The notes beneath the pieces are model-generated. The model saw nothing but the letters and a program-made list of their open reading frames with translations. It made no database searches and had not been told where the DNA came from. Positions 63,917 to 64,000 of a DNA stretch of 64,000 bases are shown here, piece after piece. Position 1 is the stretch's first letter. Every line of letters begins with the position of its first letter. A program made the position numbers and the translations under genes. Source of the DNA: JBCBRD01 sp039819785 (GTDB taxonomy: Bacteria; Pseudomonadota; Alphaproteobacteria; Rhizobiales; Hyphomicrobiaceae). Where the stretch lies: NCBI GenBank assembly GCA_039819785.1, contig JBCBRH010000002.1, positions 80,584 through 144,583 of the forward strand. The letters run 5' to 3'.

Positions 63917-64000
63917 ATGCAGGGTGTTAAGGGGCTGATCGTTATTTCAGCGGTCATCGCAGCTGTTGCGCTCGGCGCGTGCCGTCGCGAAGTGCCACAC
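63917..64000 (+). CDS. pal: Peptidoglycan-associated lipoprotein Pal (cut by window end)
   Basis: Only 28 residues are in the window: MQGVKGLIVISAVIAAVALGA then CRREVPH. The LGAC lipobox puts the lipidated Cys at residue 22. Position after tolB and the well-placed AGGAG identify it as Pal, the outer-membrane lipoprotein that binds peptidoglycan and TolB. The OmpA-like domain lies beyond the window. Confidence 0.82.
   Translation, partial: MQGVKGLIVISAVIAAVALGACRREVPH

Overview
The window looks like an ordinary chromosomal stretch of an alphaproteobacterium, most likely of the order Hyphomicrobiales (Rhizobiales). The evidence is the set of lineage-typical genes (DUF4170, DUF1192, DUF1465/RcdA, DUF3422, HisZ with a short HisG), the gene orders ubiA/rsmE/gshA, DUF1192-rcdA-rpmE and zapA-6S RNA-fau, a poly-hydroxyalkanoate depolymerase, and a long-armed intergenic palindrome of the kind scattered in this order. 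I see no rRNA, tRNA, CRISPR array, insertion sequence or prophage. The genus cannot be fixed from the sequence alone.

Layout. 0-4 kb: an MsbA-like lipid exporter, DUF4170 and ubiA, all on the minus strand. 4.1-9.1 kb: rsmE, a NodU-type carbamoyltransferase, gshA and a tiny Cys-rich secreted protein closed by a strong terminator. 9.3-12.6 kb: DUF3422, a membrane-anchored cytochrome c and a LysR regulator. 13-17 kb: glcDEF (glycolate oxidase). 17.3-22 kb: hen1-pnkp, a complete bacterial RNA-repair cassette, followed by an unrecognised 153-residue gene. 22.2-25.6 kb: hisS-hisZ-hisG. 25.8-31.3 kb: recQ, a small secreted protein, a degenerate SDR and an omega-amino-acid aminotransferase. 31.5-37.2 kb: a membrane protein with a degenerate EAL domain, a HAD phosphatase, a quinone reductase, DUF1192, a candidate sRNA, rcdA and rpmE. 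37.7-41.2 kb: an ABC exporter and phaZ. 41.5-46.8 kb: a MotA/OmpA-type stator pair, an inositol monophosphatase, a Sel1-repeat protein and a ThiE-like protein. 47-50 kb: fba, a decayed DUF2254 gene and gap. 50.4-53.9 kb: a coiled-coil protein, zapA, 6S RNA, 5-formyl-THF cyclo-ligase, a YmdB-type phosphoesterase and yebC. 54.4-64 kb: ruvC, ruvA and ruvB with interposed genes, a Tat-exported phosphoesterase, and ybgC-tolQRAB-pal (pal is cut by the window end).

How the parts fit together. Most genes are housekeeping: envelope (MsbA, Tol-Pal), cell division and cell cycle (ZapA, RcdA), recombination (RuvABC, RecQ), histidine biosynthesis and charging, lower glycolysis (fba, gap) and storage-polymer turnover. 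The most striking accessory system is the two-gene hen1-pnkp operon. By family knowledge it re-seals ribotoxin-cut RNAs and marks the break with a 2'-O-methyl group. The family is described, but its occurrence in this chromosomal setting with a novel downstream ORF deserves attention. Other points of interest are a carbamoyltransferase inserted in a conserved gene order, a symmetric six-cysteine miniprotein, two candidate small RNAs with C-rich loops, a multiply broken DUF2254 gene, and two proteins (SDR, EAL) that keep their fold but have lost catalytic motifs.
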